From NCBI RefSeq assembly GCF_026151205.1, contig NC_087077.1:7121983-7185982 (forward strand): a stretch of 64,000 nt of DNA, read 5' to 3'. The DNA comes from Bolinopsis microptera. Lineage: Eukaryota > Ctenophora > Tentaculata > Lobata > Bolinopsidae. Position 1 is the stretch's first letter. The number at the start of each line of letters is the position of its first letter. The notes beneath the pieces were generated by a model, which was given only the letters and a program-made list of their open reading frames with translations, was not told the DNA's origin and made no database searches. A program made the translations under genes and the position numbers. This document shows, piece by piece, positions 1 to 13,489 of the stretch.

Positions 1-2042
1 GCTTATACATGTCGCGGCATTTCATTAGTAAATAATATGTATTATCCGCTACGAATACAATGCCTGAATCCTGATACGTGCATAATTTTAGCCCCCCCAA
101 TTGTCGTTACATCGTTTTTAATTATCATGCTTGCGATTATATGATCGGAATAAAAATACTGCGCAATCACCTGAATGGTCTCTTCATTTTGAAGTTTTCA
201 TATCTACGTAAATGCGTATCTGTACGAATTTTCTCCATATATATACATGTATATGTATAGGGAAAATCCACACCGTGTTAAATTTGCCAGATTTGACTCG
301 TTTTGGGTATTGTCACTATTGACCTTTGGATAGTGTCCAGGATTTAGTTTGTGTTAGATTGTACAGTAGTTTAATTACGAGACAAAGCTCATCATCTGTT
401 GTCATACACTCTGACGGGACAATGCTAAATGCAGATTACTGCAGACTTATTTCATGGCTTAATAACTCGTGCAATAGTAATATAGTGTCCAGTATTAAAC
501 TTAGTATTAAACTTATATAATACAGTGGTTGGTATTAAACTTATTTTGTGTTAGAGAGGGCTTTGTGGGGGATTTTACTTTTTAACTTACTAATAAGCTC
601 ACTCTAATGACCATGCATAACTGTAACACGTGATCTGATCCACAGGTTAACTTAAATATGGTTAGATTATTCAAATATCATGCATGATATTCGAGAATTT
701 ATCGTTTTTAACGTTTATTGCGGCCTTTTTCCGTCGAAATTGAACTGAACATAAACCGATGTCAACAATGGATATTTATATCTAATATCTATTTATACCG
801 ATGATTGATATCGTGTTTTCTTTATATCATTAAAAAAAATCGTTACAGCCCACTAGTTTTGATTGTTCCAATTGTTTTCCTGCATATCTGTTAAGCGCTC
901 TTTGTGAAACTAGAGCAACAACTTATTATTAAATTGATATCTTTTTAGCAATATTTATTAACAGTTTATATAAAATGATATTCCGATATTTTTTGTTGAA
1001 TTATCATGGAACCACGATGAGTAGCACGGAATTCTTCTTTTTAATTATAACGTCCTCATTAACATTACAACTTTAAAAAAAGTAAAATTCGTCATTATTC
1101 ATGACATTTCACCGTGAGCAAAACACGTGACTGTAGAGGCTTCAACCTAAAATACATAATAACATTGAAATTTATCTGGGGTCCGGTTAGGATCAGATTT
1201 TTAAAACACTAAAAAGCTTACCGCCAGGTCATTTTTGGAGTGATATCGCTACATTGCCACATTACACTTATCTATGTTTACGTCAGTAAGGCTTATATCG
1301 AACGAATACTACTATTCGCCGAATAGTTCATATTGATAAGTTAACATATCGGCTAATCTCATATTATCTTGTTGCTATTTACTTATTTAGGCTTGAATCA
1401 TTACGATTACAAGTGACATTGCTTTTATCGAGCATTTTTGTATCGAGTTTAGTTCTGTGAGAACCACCTTATGAAGTCTCCTAGTATCCTGACGTAATAC
1501 TCAGATTACCTCCATGTAATATGGTGATTTCCACTGGTCTTTAGTGTGGATAGATGATGTGCCAGGCCATGGTGATTAATTCTGCCGTTTTATGATCTCT
1601 ATTTCGATTTACGGCAGTATAGAATGGTATTCCAACGTTCTGAACGATATACCTCAATTCATACATTTTCTGTTCTTATGGTTATAAATTCTTAATAAGA
1701 ACGCAGCCATTTTCCAATAGATTCAGACAGGTAATAGGTGTTAACTGTTTAATAATTCTAAAAGTTATCCACATTTCATCAATGCCGTGTTGATACGTCA
1801 GAAAACGTCACAAATTTTAGTAAAGCTAAATTTTAAAGTAAGGAGTCATTATTTAAATTAACCAAGCAATGATTTTAATTCATTTTTAAGTTTTTTTAGT
1901 AATTAGGATGGATTAGACCTGCTAATATACCATTCAATCTCATCAGTCTCTAATAATGAGCAATATCCATCAACCCTTTAAAAGTAAATATGAAATAATA
2001 ATAACCCTATTGATTAAGTAAGAATAACGATCCAAATTTTAC
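1..2042. other. Non-coding DNA left of the Rab-like exons
   Basis: AT-rich sequence without a convincing exon on either strand. Short open frames at 78-260 and 326-520 show no recognisable motif or splice context. If the Rab-like gene runs off the left edge, this is part of its intron 2. Confidence 0.4.
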
Positions 2043-3327
2043 CTGCTACGTCCCAGAGTTGTAATCTGACTAAGCATTTCTTGTCTCTGTGTAACACTTT
2101 TAGCGCGAAATCCACCCCTATCTGAAGAGAAACCGGCATAAAATTCACTTCTTTCACATTTAAGTTATCATGGTCATATTTCTTGACACAATCAATTGAT
2201 ACCGCACGTTCGAAGAAGATGTGATTGTATTTAGTTCTGTGAGAAATAATATCCTACACCTTTGTTATAAACCCTTATACCTTAGCCGTCATCATTTTGA
2301 ATCTATTTCTACATTCAAGAATTTATCGAAAATTATAAAATTATACAATCATGAGATTATAAAATGGCTAGACTTTTTAAAAATATATTCTACATCCATA
2401 TCGAAAATTTTGAGCATGTCAATAGAACTTTTGCTTAGCGGAAATTTTCGACAGTCACTATCAATATTTCAGGTTTTTGCATGCGTAAAAGTCCAAATTT
2501 TACAGTTTGGTTATGAGTTGAAATATCCGCCCACTAACTTACGTACTAAGTTCCAATAATCTATAAATTCTTTGAAACTGAAAGGAAAAATGAAACAGTA
2601 AACTTATGGAGCAGCTAGATCCTTACTTCCAAACTCTGCGATAACTCACTCAATAGTTACTTCATAGCAACGCATGATGGCTGATGCACGCAATGAAGTC
2701 AACTCAAAAGTCATTAGATAGGCTCCATGACTTACTTAAATTATAATATAATCGTCTTGGCGTCCTGCAAAGTGGAGCTTCTCTTATATCAAATTTGAGG
2801 TATCTCATAAACTTGTCACCTTCTTCAGATGTAACTGTTACTTGGCTTTTAGTGACAAGAGCACACATAACAGCAGTGATTTATTATGCGGCTTAATTTG
2901 AGGTCACTCATGATCTTGTCGGTGCACGATTTGGGGGCGCGGTTGAGGCGTTAACAGATCATCGACTTACTTTTATTTTCCGAACCCCTTCCCCTTAGGT
3001 TTGGCTTACGTAATATACCCAATATATGAGCGATCGCTCAAATTTATTTTTTAGCGTGTTTTATCGAAACTGATTATGCTCGTGGGTTTAAATGAAAAAT
3101 CGGGGGAAGTCGAGCATTCGGTTATTGAATCATTCGAAGTGGTATAACTTTATAACTTTCCAATTTTCATTTTAAAGATGGCATTATATTCCTGCCAGTT
3201 TTGCTCTTACCGTTGCTTTGTAGTTGTTCTCGAACTTTCTGTGAACGTATTGCGCTATAACACTGGTTTTGCCGGTCTCACATTCTCCCACTACCAGTAC
3301 CTTGAACAGGTACTCTTTCTTTTCCAT
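2043..3327 (-). CDS. Rab32/Rab38-like small GTPase, first two coding exons (partial gene)
   Basis: Two minus-strand exons join in frame. Exon 1 (3327-3211, 39 codons, ATG at 3327) reads MEKKEYLFKVLVVGE then CETGKTSVI and ends NNYKAT before a GTAAGA donor. Exon 2 (2121-2043) follows a CTCTTCAG acceptor, encodes IGVDFALKVLHRD through VRLQLWDVAG, and ends in phase 1 before GTAAAA. The FKVLV P-loop strand, GKTS, the YxAT|IGVDFALKVL switch I region and LWDxAG (start of switch II) are typical of Rab32/Rab38/Rab29-type GTPases, which act on lysosome-related organelle and mitochondrial membranes. The P-loop has Glu where almost all Rabs have Gly (GECETGKT rather than GxxGxGKT). The exon with QERFGNMTRVYY, the NKxD and SAK boxes and the C-terminal cysteines was not found between 1 and 2042 and is probably outside the window. 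Subfamily is inferred from the exon 2 motif. Confidence 0.85.
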
Positions 3328-6224
3328 AGGCCCTGGTAGATTTGTTAATTTAAGCCTCTTAAACTATTGATTTTAATTTATTGTGAGTTGATAAAAAGAC
3401 GAATTGGGTCAAAGTAAGGCACATGTAGGAATCCAAGGTGAAGTAGAGCTCTGCTCAGAACTTTACGTCGGTGGTGCTGGAGGAGGACTTTTACAACATT
3501 TATTAATTATTAATTTTTACATTTTTGTTCCAACTTAATAATCAATATTTGATTGTTAAGGGAATCTTGCATTCTCGAGTCTCCTAAATATTTCATGAAA
3601 TTTAACGAGTTGTACTCGAGAAATAATTAATAAAATGTTACTCCTGCGTGTCGCGTGTATCGTGATATTTGAGGGATTTCTAACTTAAACTACCGTCGAC
3701 TGGTGTGTGACGAGCTTTAATATTAAGTGCTTTTCAAATGCCAAATTAATTTAATCGTGGTATCAAATAATTTGTTTAGAATTTCTCCTCTATTAACCAT
3801 CGTAAGTTGTTACTGATTTTGGAATTCCTGTACCTTTGATGAGTTTACCGCGAGTAGCCATGACTTTGTGCACTGCTTAGAATTAGATCGCTATCCGTAT
3901 CACGTTCGTAATGCAGTGTTCTAATATTCAGATTCCAGTAGATATCCAATTCACAGCTTCGCTGATTTTTCGTTCCAGACAACCAATCAATGATGTACAA
4001 AACAACAACTTCTTAAAATATGAAGCGGAACACAACAGCAAATCACAGCAAGACTTGTGCTACCGCAAATTCCATCGAACTGTTCAAACACAACACACGC
4101 AAATTAGAGCATTACACAAGATAAGGCGCTAGCTGTAGAGCTGGTAGAGCACGTGCAATATTCCATTGTTACCCTGGATACCAAATACTGGCATTGTCAG
4201 CAAACCAGGTGACCTATGTCCTGCAAGCTGACTGGCGTGTTTGTATGGGCGAGATCGGCTAGCAATAAAACCCACAATGTCACAATGTGTGTTGTGGATC
4301 AAGATCACGTGACTCGATTGTTATGAGTAACACTCTATTCAGATTCTTGACCACTTCATGATGTGGCTCTGGACTTCTTAGTGCTTATACTACGGTACAT
4401 CATGGGTCACTACAGTATCTACTGCACAATATTTCCTTCTACAGAATTGGTAAAACGTACGATAACCAGTAACCAACCGTTGTTAGAGTCAAAGTTACAA
4501 ATTTACCCAAAGTTACAAATATACGCTTGAACTAGGTAACTTGGCGAAGATGTTTGCCCTTGAATAATGCCAAGTAGTTGGCGGTTCCGCTCTTTGATTA
4601 CATATTTACAAAAAGGAAAAAACCTTGATCGTAGACAGTTTTAGTATATTATGATCTGTTCATAGATTGAGCCGTTTCTCTTTCAAGTTCCTAATTTTGA
4701 CACGGTTCCCTTAAATTTGAAAATCATGTCCAATTCTTCTTCACATAATACAGATATTATGTGCTGACCGTTTATCCCCTATAATTTATGAATTATGATG
4801 CTCTATTAGAATACGCCAAAGGTCCGTTCTTAATTGCTTTAAATCTGTGAAGCACCATATTCAATATGAAGGGTCTGCTTGTGAGTTGTGACGTTACTAA
4901 ACACCATATAATTAATTAGCACCTATCACAGTCCATTATAATAACAAGACAGACCCGCAGAAGAGTTGCAGGTGACCTGCGGTAGATCCTTCAATTAAGG
5001 AAATCAAATAGTACCGGCAAAGGCTGCAGATCAATAGGTTGGAGAAATCGCTTTGATTAATGCGTATTGTACTATTCCTTATAGCTGACTAATAAATAAT
5101 TATGAGTATAATTCCTAAACAAAGGAACCTGGTGTGGTCTCCACAAATCCTGCAGAGCTATTATAGTATTAGTAAAAGTAATTAGTAGCTGTCTTTACTC
5201 GCGAGTAGTACGAGCACCAAATTAATATATCGGAGGATGCCAACTTTCAGAATAATACATATTACATATTATATAACACATTGCCTGTGTCCTGTGATTT
5301 TACAGATGATATTTGAAGCTTAACTATACCAGAATGAGGTTTCGAAAAACAAGCAAATAAAAGGTTGAAAATAGCGAGTGTTCCTACAATAAGCACCAGA
5401 GTAGACTAACAGACTCAATGCATATTGTAACTCATTCGCCCACAATTTGATATACTAGGATGCACAACTAATTATTTGCAAATTAAGCCGATCTATTAGG
5501 ATTTAAGGCAGACCATTAATTTACACTGGGGATGAGAGTTGTGCTGTGTAATAATCCTGATATTATTATGTTGTGAGATTTCTGAGAAAGCCTGCAGACA
5601 CTATGTCATCCTCGGTGACATGAAGATTTTAAGCGTTATGCATGATTTTGAAAGAAACATATCCTAAGCTTACAACTTTTAGACGTTACCTCATTTTCTA
5701 GAAGTTCTAAATTGTGGATTACCTACTCCCAGTCTGGATACAGTGCCCTAAAGCGATAAAGGGAGGAAATTGGATCAGAGCGAATCAGCTGCTTTGTGCT
5801 GTATACTGCAGTTGTTAGATTAACTGCTGGCCCATGTACTTCATTATTACTTCCCACTCTAACAGTGTGATCTGAGTCAGTAACCATCAGATAATCTTAT
5901 TTCTAATATCTTACCTGCAGGTTGGCAGCTCGTATAGACTGAAATTTAATTGACAGCCCAGACTCATGATGAAAATATGATAGTGATGTATGGTGAACCG
6001 TAGTGGCCCTTGTTTTCGACTTTTTTTAAAACAAAAGCGGGATTTTTCTTCAGATTAACGTACCGGAACGAAAGTTAACAAATCAACGGTGTTCCAAGAA
6101 AAATCGGACCTCTATTTTTGGCGGCAAAGTAAAAATGAAAACCTATCAAATTATGATCATACGTAGAGTGTAGACGATCTTGACTCTTGAGGCTAACTTC
6201 AAATAGGATAGAATTAAGATATTG

Positions 6225-6293
6225 TATCAATCATACATCGTATCAATTATACATCGTATCAATCATACATCGTATCAATCATACATCGTATCA
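6225..6293. repeat. 16-bp tandem repeat, 4 copies plus a partial copy
   Basis: The unit tatcaatcatacatcg occurs head to tail at 6225, 6241, 6257 and 6273, followed by a partial fifth copy. One copy has a single change (tatcaattat). Young simple minisatellite in intergenic DNA. Confidence 0.9.
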
Positions 6294-7369
6294 TGTTCAT
6301 AAGTCAGGGGTGTAAGATTACACTATACAAATTCAATATGATCCTGTTTGTAATTATTGGCGATTCAAGAAGAAACTAGGAAAATAAATAAAATAAGGCC
6401 TCGAGCCAACAGCCTGAGCAGTGAGCACTGACTACTGAGCTACTGAGCTAATGCCAAAGTAGCATACTGATTTGTGAAAACATTGAATTTCAGCCCGGTA
6501 CCGGGGGCATTTATGGAGGTCTTAACTATCTTCATGTGAGTTATCATGAATATCAAATATCATGAATATCGAATATGATGTCAGTTGATTAAGTCATGAA
6601 AATAGAAAGGTAGTTGGTTGTAGGATTTAAATTGTGTTAGTTGATTTCACCGGATGGCCGATTTCATCAGAACGATGATTGACCATCTCTTAACAGTATT
6701 TCAATAACTATTTAACCACCTGATACAGGATACTTTCCACAGAATGTAACTAAAGATTAAAGAATAGCAAAATACAAAAGTACAAATGTTTTATACAACA
6801 TAGTAGCTAAACGAAATCATCACACTTACGTAAGCCAATAGGAAGCAAATTGACTTTTAGGACTTTTCCCCCATTATACCAATAGGATAATATACATATA
6901 TAGTGTAGGTAGTGGAATTATAGGCTTTTAACTCTAATTCAACTCAAATTGCTGAATACTTGGAAATATGTGACTCATCTGCAGAAGGTGTGACCGGATC
7001 AGCTGTTGTGACTGCAGCTTGATTCAATAGGAAGTGTTTTCAAATAGTGAATGATATGACTGATACTGATTTGCCTAAATTATAGAGACTTTATTAATCA
7101 TGAATTTCGACTACTTTATGCATAAACAACAAACTCGGCTTGACTCTGATTAATTTTCAAAATTAAATTCGAAGAAATATCTCACATCGTTGGAGATGAT
7201 TGTGCGTTAGTCTAACTAGTTCTTGGAATAAAAGCTCCTATATCCTAATATCACTACATTCACCTTTAAAATACCAAATACTGTGCCAACTACCATATAA
7301 ATTACAAACAACAGAGCGAGTCTAGTCAACCTAATAAAAGCTATGTAAACAAATAGTGGATATAAGAAA

Positions 7370-7540
7370 ATATATAAATAAATATATAAGTAATAGGTTA
7401 ATATATAATAGGTTAATTTATAAGTAAATATAAAGGACCGATTTTAAATATAAGTAAATAAATTTAAATTTAAATATAAGTAAATCAAATATATAACATA
7501 AGTTAATATAAAGGACTAATTTTAAGATGAAAGAGACTTT
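7370..7540. repeat. AT-rich imperfect repeat tract
   Basis: Almost pure A/T sequence with recurring ataagtaaat blocks. The phrase tataaaggac followed by cgatttta or taatttta appears twice, at about 7429 and 7510, which suggests a degenerate ~80-bp duplication. Confidence 0.55.
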
Positions 7541-10500
7541 CCAAGGAATGGGCCTAGATTATTGCTCATCATTAAGGACAATTACTCTTGAATTTCGATT
7601 ACTAAGTAAATCTACTGTTTTCACAGCGATCACTAGCCTCTGATTAGATTTAATATTTAAAGGCTACTTGTAAGGCGGTTGAAAGTCTCCTCTATCTTGT
7701 CAAATGTCAAAAACTGAAAACGATTAATTCAATAATTAGAAAGAACAGTATGACACCAATCCCGCACACTGGACCAAGCTTATAAATCCAGATCCTGAGA
7801 ATTGATGACAGGCTCTGATTTTCTCGGAAAAATGGACGACTGCGGGAAGTTGTGTTTACTCTGAGCAAAATAGTTGTGGAAATTCCACCCCACACACTTG
7901 ATGCCACTAAATAACTTACATATAACTCACTTATACTCTTATTCAAGTTTCTACAATAACTATTGTGTAATTGACATATTATTACCAGATCTATTTAAAT
8001 AATAGTAAATACCGCCATAGTTCGTAGAAAAAGGGTAAAATACTGCGGTAACAACAAATGATGTGTTTGCATGACAAAAATCACATTAATAAATTACATA
8101 ATGTGTATAAAGTGTGTCTACACTTTGCAGTCTACAGGCTGATATATCTAGGACATGCGCAGTGCGCACCTGCCTCAGTATAGGGGGCGATACGTACATT
8201 TTACGGGGGCTGTACTATACGTGCTTTATTTCGGGAATTTAACGTATTATTTAATAAGTATATAGGTATTTATCTGTATCTTGCTCTGAGTTAAGTACAA
8301 ATCTGATTTACAGACAACTAAAATTGATACTTAATGATAAGTTGATAAACTGGTAGCAGTTTCGCATGAATCCAGAATGAATACAGCAATAATATTAATA
8401 AGCTAAATTTGTTTCTAAATTTTGTATACAGATGTTTTGAATTCGATCTTTTCTCTTTTCATGTTCAAATCTAGATCCTTAATTGATATATCTGATTCAA
8501 TTCCACATGAATTTAAATCGTGAACCAAAAACATTACACCACGACAAATGGGAATCAGACAAGAGAGAGAGATAGAGGTAGAGAGTGCGATATAGAGAGG
8601 GCACCTTTCTACACGCCAATAACGATACCTACAAATCGGAGATTACACCACTGTGACCAACAGTTCAAATATAGCTCCAGTACACTATCACAACATCGTC
8701 AGAGTCCCCCTCGGTCATCATGTAGCCATCATACAGACACTCTGTAAGTGGGGAGGTGGTAACCAATACTACAGAGGGTGTGTCGAAATCATCGGGGTAT
8801 TGGTTGCCTAGTTGTGTGGAGTGTTTGGTGTGATTGAGAAACATTATCAAATGAGCTGCTATCATTAAGGGGTGATCTGTAGTTTCGTCACAGACAGGTT
8901 CATGGTAGAGGTATGTTTGGGAAATCGTACCATTGTAGGGTTAAAATAGTATCTGGGAGTTAAAATAGTGAATCATACCATTTGTAGGATCTGAATCAGG
9001 ATCTTTGAAGCGATGTTTAATATCTTACTCCTGAAATAAAGGAAAGCTGATAATTTGCTGTTGGATGAGGGACGAGAGTTGTGGATAGAGTTCGGGTTAT
9101 GCTCGTATAGGTGTTGGTGTGCATTCATTTCTGGAAGTAACTAAGTATAGTGGGAACAATCCAGAAATGAAGTTTCTGAGGATCAAATGTCGTACACCAA
9201 TTAAAAAGTTACAGAAGAAATAAAGTAAAAAATGAAGTTAAGTGTGTCTTACCAATGACCCGGCAAATCAATGTAGCTCATCTTCAGCTAATGACGAGTT
9301 TATTGGTGACGCTTTACCGCGTGATTGTGATCAGTCACTGGTACTAATCGTTCTGGTATTGTGTAGTTACAATCTGCTAGTTTCCAATTTTATCTTGTTG
9401 ATATATTTTCGTTCTTGGACGGGAAAACGTCACATAATCTATAAGGCATCAAGAGGAGATTCCTTGAGTGCGAGGGGGATATGTATTATGTTTCATAAGA
9501 GGTTAATTAGAAGGAATGAGAAGTTAACTAGAAGGCGTACATGGTTGATTAGAAAGCATGCATGATGTATATATTAAGAATAATGTTGCTTTCAATGATG
9601 AATCTTAAGTTGGTCCATGAAATATTTAATTCATGTCATATTCATATACTGATTATAATATACTGATTATCTCATGATATCGCAGTTCTGTAATTGTGGT
9701 AGAGTACTGTTACTTAAGGGCCGTTAGAGCCGTACTTGCTCTTTAAGGCCGTAAAACTGAATGAGGATTTAGGATATAACTCCTCTCGAGCACGCTCTAA
9801 CCTGATCATACTTTTAAAAATCACATGGCTGAATTTATGTAATATATTCTATAGTCTGTACTCATAGAATATAGACTATTGTCTATACTCATCTAGAATG
9901 CTTTCAATACAGAATTCCGTCGTGCAAGAAATAAGTCGGTTAGCTGGTAACTACACAATAAATTCGGCCGTAATTCTTGTGACGTGCTGAATACAAATGG
10001 GATAACTTCTTATTTTTTATTAATTCTTCAGAATTTTAAACTATTGGTACTTAACACTGACTCACTATATAACTCACTATATAACTCTATGAGCAACGAA
10101 CATGTGTGCGTCACAATTCTGAAAATACACTGAAATTGCTTTTGTCATTTTACCAGATACATATTACCAGATACATTCTCATTTTAACGTCATTATATAC
10201 TCAATACTGAATATCGTGCCCGATTGCAGGTTCTCCCTTGAAATTCTGTCATCGCGATCTTTGCTCGGAGGTTCAGAACATTTTTTTTCCTAATTATTAA
10301 TATTTACATTAATCTCACTCGACACGCCTACTAATCTACTATTAGAGATGGATAGTGGTCGCCTTGAAATTCAAGCTATCAGTTGAGGATACCATTCACT
10401 AACAGAGTAACTGTCACGTGTTCACGTCTAGACCTCCCTAAAAAGGCCCTTGGTTCGTGTCTGATAATTTTCGTCTGGCACCATCGGGTTTGTCAGGCGG

Positions 10501-11669
10501 CCTAATAAGAAATAAGATATTTATGTCGATAATCGAGTCCAATCCGTTTCAGACGCTAAGGTTTACGCCTTTTTACCTGCTGAATTATTATTCAATAAGA
10601 CTTCAGTGGATTTTATATCTTAGCTAAACCTGAACGTACTGAAAAGGTCTCAGTCTCGTTTGATTCTCACAATTCTTAGAATATGTGATCAATTACTTCC
10701 ATCTCTCTTATCGTATCTTTTGTTCATCGAAGAGGTTACCAGGTAAGATCATGGGAGCTTCCATGTCTCATTAATCTACTTTGTGTTGAATTGAAGAAGT
10801 GAAGATGTTAGAAGAGCAACTCAGTGCCGACAAATAAGACTAATTTGTCAGAGTTAGAGAGTGGACTAATAAGATCATTTGTATATTGTGGTAGTATCTT
10901 GCTGTATTGTGATAGTATCTTGCTGTGTTCCCAAGAGGTTAAGGCTTTATTAAAACGTATATTTTTGTGACGCGTTCGCTCCCAAGAGTCCTATTGCAAT
11001 TGTTGTTCTAAAAGTAAAGGGTGTCATGCTGTACGTGGGTTTGGGAACCTATAGATAAATATTCAGAAGGTGTGGTACCGTCATCACAGTACCAGACTGA
11101 GGTACTCATGAAGTCTGAACAAAGAGGCACCGAATACAGATCAGGCACTGAATACCATGAATATCAATATTTTCCTAAATCCATACTGTTAATAACCTCT
11201 CCTGTGGATGTCATTAGCCTGTGAGGGTAGTTGTTCAAGAAGACTAGAAGATGTGCAGCGTGGCGAGCAATTTGAACCAATGCAGAATACTCTGTCTAAT
11301 TGATAGTTGTGTACCACATTACCACTGTTATGTTTAAATGTGTAAGAGTTAGAAATCTTCGTAATGTTCAGCTAGGTTCATAGTCTACGGTGAGTGTCAG
11401 ATCTTTTGACTTAATTGTATTTTGGCTCACTCGTGTATTGTAGTCTAAAGGTCCCGTGTATAGCTTAAAGGGTTAAACTGATCGAAACTTGTACGAGCTT
11501 TTCGTTCAGTTTAACCAACTCTGCCTGTTTAAAATTAGTGAATAGTTAATTTATTAATTTCAATTCATGAGCAACTTAGATAATATATATGTACTTAATT
11601 AATTAAGTACATACTCAAAAGTATGTTCAGCAGAAGTCGCAAATTGACACACCACAATCCCAATAAATA

Positions 11670-12214
11670 AGGCTAATAAATTTGTTTCATAATAAATTTG
11701 GTTCACAATAAATTTGGTTACAAAAATGGTGGTCACAAATTTCGCAAATCTTTGGTCTACAACAGTTTAAGTAACATTTTTCGACTTTTCGAGACCATTT
11801 TCCATTCCATTTATTTGATTTTTCCATTACATGTAGCATCGGTTTTAAGGCTAAATTCTAGAAGGGGTCGTTCACATAATTACTTCAATGAGTCCAACTA
11901 GATGCAGATACTGCCTGATGGAAAAAGGAAGTAAGATAATGTGAAAGCATGAATGGAATGAATCCACGCAGTGGATTACACGTGTAATAGTCAAAGTAGT
12001 CCAGCAGTAAATGATGAATATAATGAACGGTGATGTCATTATATTAATTATGAACAATGTAAGCTCAATAACATTCATATCATATATGCTCTACTGAAAT
12101 TTTGGTCTGCTTTTAAATTAGTCGCCGAAAAATTTAGTCTCAATAAATTTGGTTTGCAACAATTTTAGTCAAAATTTTGACTAAATTTATGGTAAACTAA
12201 ATTTGTCGTTCTTA
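11670..12214. mobile_element. Possible degenerate fold-back element
   Basis: The left part repeats ataaatttggtt about three times (11680-11725). The right part (12135-12210) has ctcaataaatttggtttgc and, in opposite orientation, gactaaatttatggta. This arrangement resembles subterminal inverted repeats of a non-autonomous DNA transposon. The repeats are short and no target-site duplication was identified, so the call is weak. Confidence 0.3.
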
Positions 12215-13009
12215 AGGTAGTTGTTGTAATTTTAAATTGAGATATGAGCAGGTTTCTGACTTAAGTTGACATCTAGTCATTCATGTTCCAGAGGTTCTTC
12301 CCTACGCTTATCGATCGGACAATGGACAATACTTGCTTTTTTCCTTCTGCAGATATAAATATTAACCAATAACTATAGGCAAGTCATGAACTTCTGAGAA
12401 GCCAATATTCTGAGAAGTCGTTATGTTTCATTCAGCGATGATATACCAGTTGAGTTAGGTTTTAAAGGCGCCTTAGAGTGCCAACTTACGAGATAATAAC
12501 TTGCTATAACCAGGAAACTTTAAAAAGGCACGTTTCATCTTATCAAATTAGCAGTTTAGTATACAGTTTACAAGAATTTTATGATAAAGACTATCATGTT
12601 TGTTTGTTTTTAGTTATTATGAGTTCTGAGCAGTGAATACCCTGCATAAATCGCTATATCCAATTTTGAAATGTTTTGACATTTTCTTTTTTAAGAGAAT
12701 TTGTGCGGATCTTCTTAATGCAAATCCAGGGTGAAGCGTCAAGGGATGGGTTTTTATCTAAGTGACAATTGACGTATGACACAAGTTTTATGGGTAATTA
12801 ATCCAATTGAACAGCTCAAGACTTCTTTGCGCTGTTGAAGAGGCTATTAAACTCAGGCAATAACTGGTGTTACTGACAGAAAGTTATAATTTGTAATAGC
12901 TATGCTAATACGGGTAACTCGTAGTAAGTAAGCTTTTATGACGGATACTCGAGGTTACAAGTTCAATTCCCAGTTTATTTCCAACCTGACTCGATCGTGT
13001 GATTGTAAT

Positions 13010-13068
13010 CTAGAGAACGGGTTGAAAAGTCACGTGATAGTCGAGTGTATAGTGATTAATCATCATCC
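13010..13068. repeat. Dispersed repeat, copy 1
   Basis: About 59 bp starting ctagagaacgggttgaaaa and ending gattaatcatcatcc. It recurs in the same orientation at 57120-57179 with only about three substitutions and a 1-nt indel. The unit includes tcacgtga. The flanks differ, so this is a small mobile or template-copied fragment. Confidence 0.85.
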
Positions 13069-13489
13069 TAATGTTCTACCGCTACTAGATGTAGATACTT
13101 TCTGTAGATGTAGTAACCCCGTAGTAACCAATAACGCACCGTATGTTGGCCGTTGGGGGCAGTCTTGTAATTCAGCCGTCTGAGCCCACGGGACGAAGAA
13201 GGTTAGGACATTGGGGAATGTTGATGACAGCTACAATTACATATTCAAGCGTCATTTTCTATCTTCCCTTTATTTTGAATCTTGGAGTTGGATGATGTCT
13301 GACAGGTTAAAAACCTAAACTCAATATGTGTTAAGAAATAGGTTACCGCATGTCGTTAGTGCATAATTCGATTAGAACTTAATATTTTAACCTCTTGTTT
13401 GGATGTAATATTTGTGGAGCAGTGTGATACCTATTATATTACCTTTTCTTTTGGTGGCAAGAGATTATTTATAATCTCAGGGAATAGTG

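Larger units (their letters stand above)
3328..13009. other. Long gene-poor intergenic region
   Basis: Nearly 10 kb with no supportable gene. It holds the 16-bp tandem repeat at 6225-6293, an AT-rich repeated tract near 7370-7540, and a possible fold-back element at about 11670-12214. A minus-strand open frame at 7946-7707 (79 codons) has a hydrophobic C-terminal stretch ending LIIELIVFSF, but no acceptor site or homology I recognise. Other short frames look like chance. Confidence 0.4.

Noticed and set aside
1600-1660. Possible third exon of the Rab-like gene (minus strand, cagaacgttgg)
   Set aside because: Resembles the QERFGN coding pattern for a few bases only; phase does not fit and the following residues do not match a Rab.
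12930-12990. tRNA-like B-box (gttcaattcc) near 12960
   Set aside because: No A-box at the proper distance and no acceptor stem pairing.
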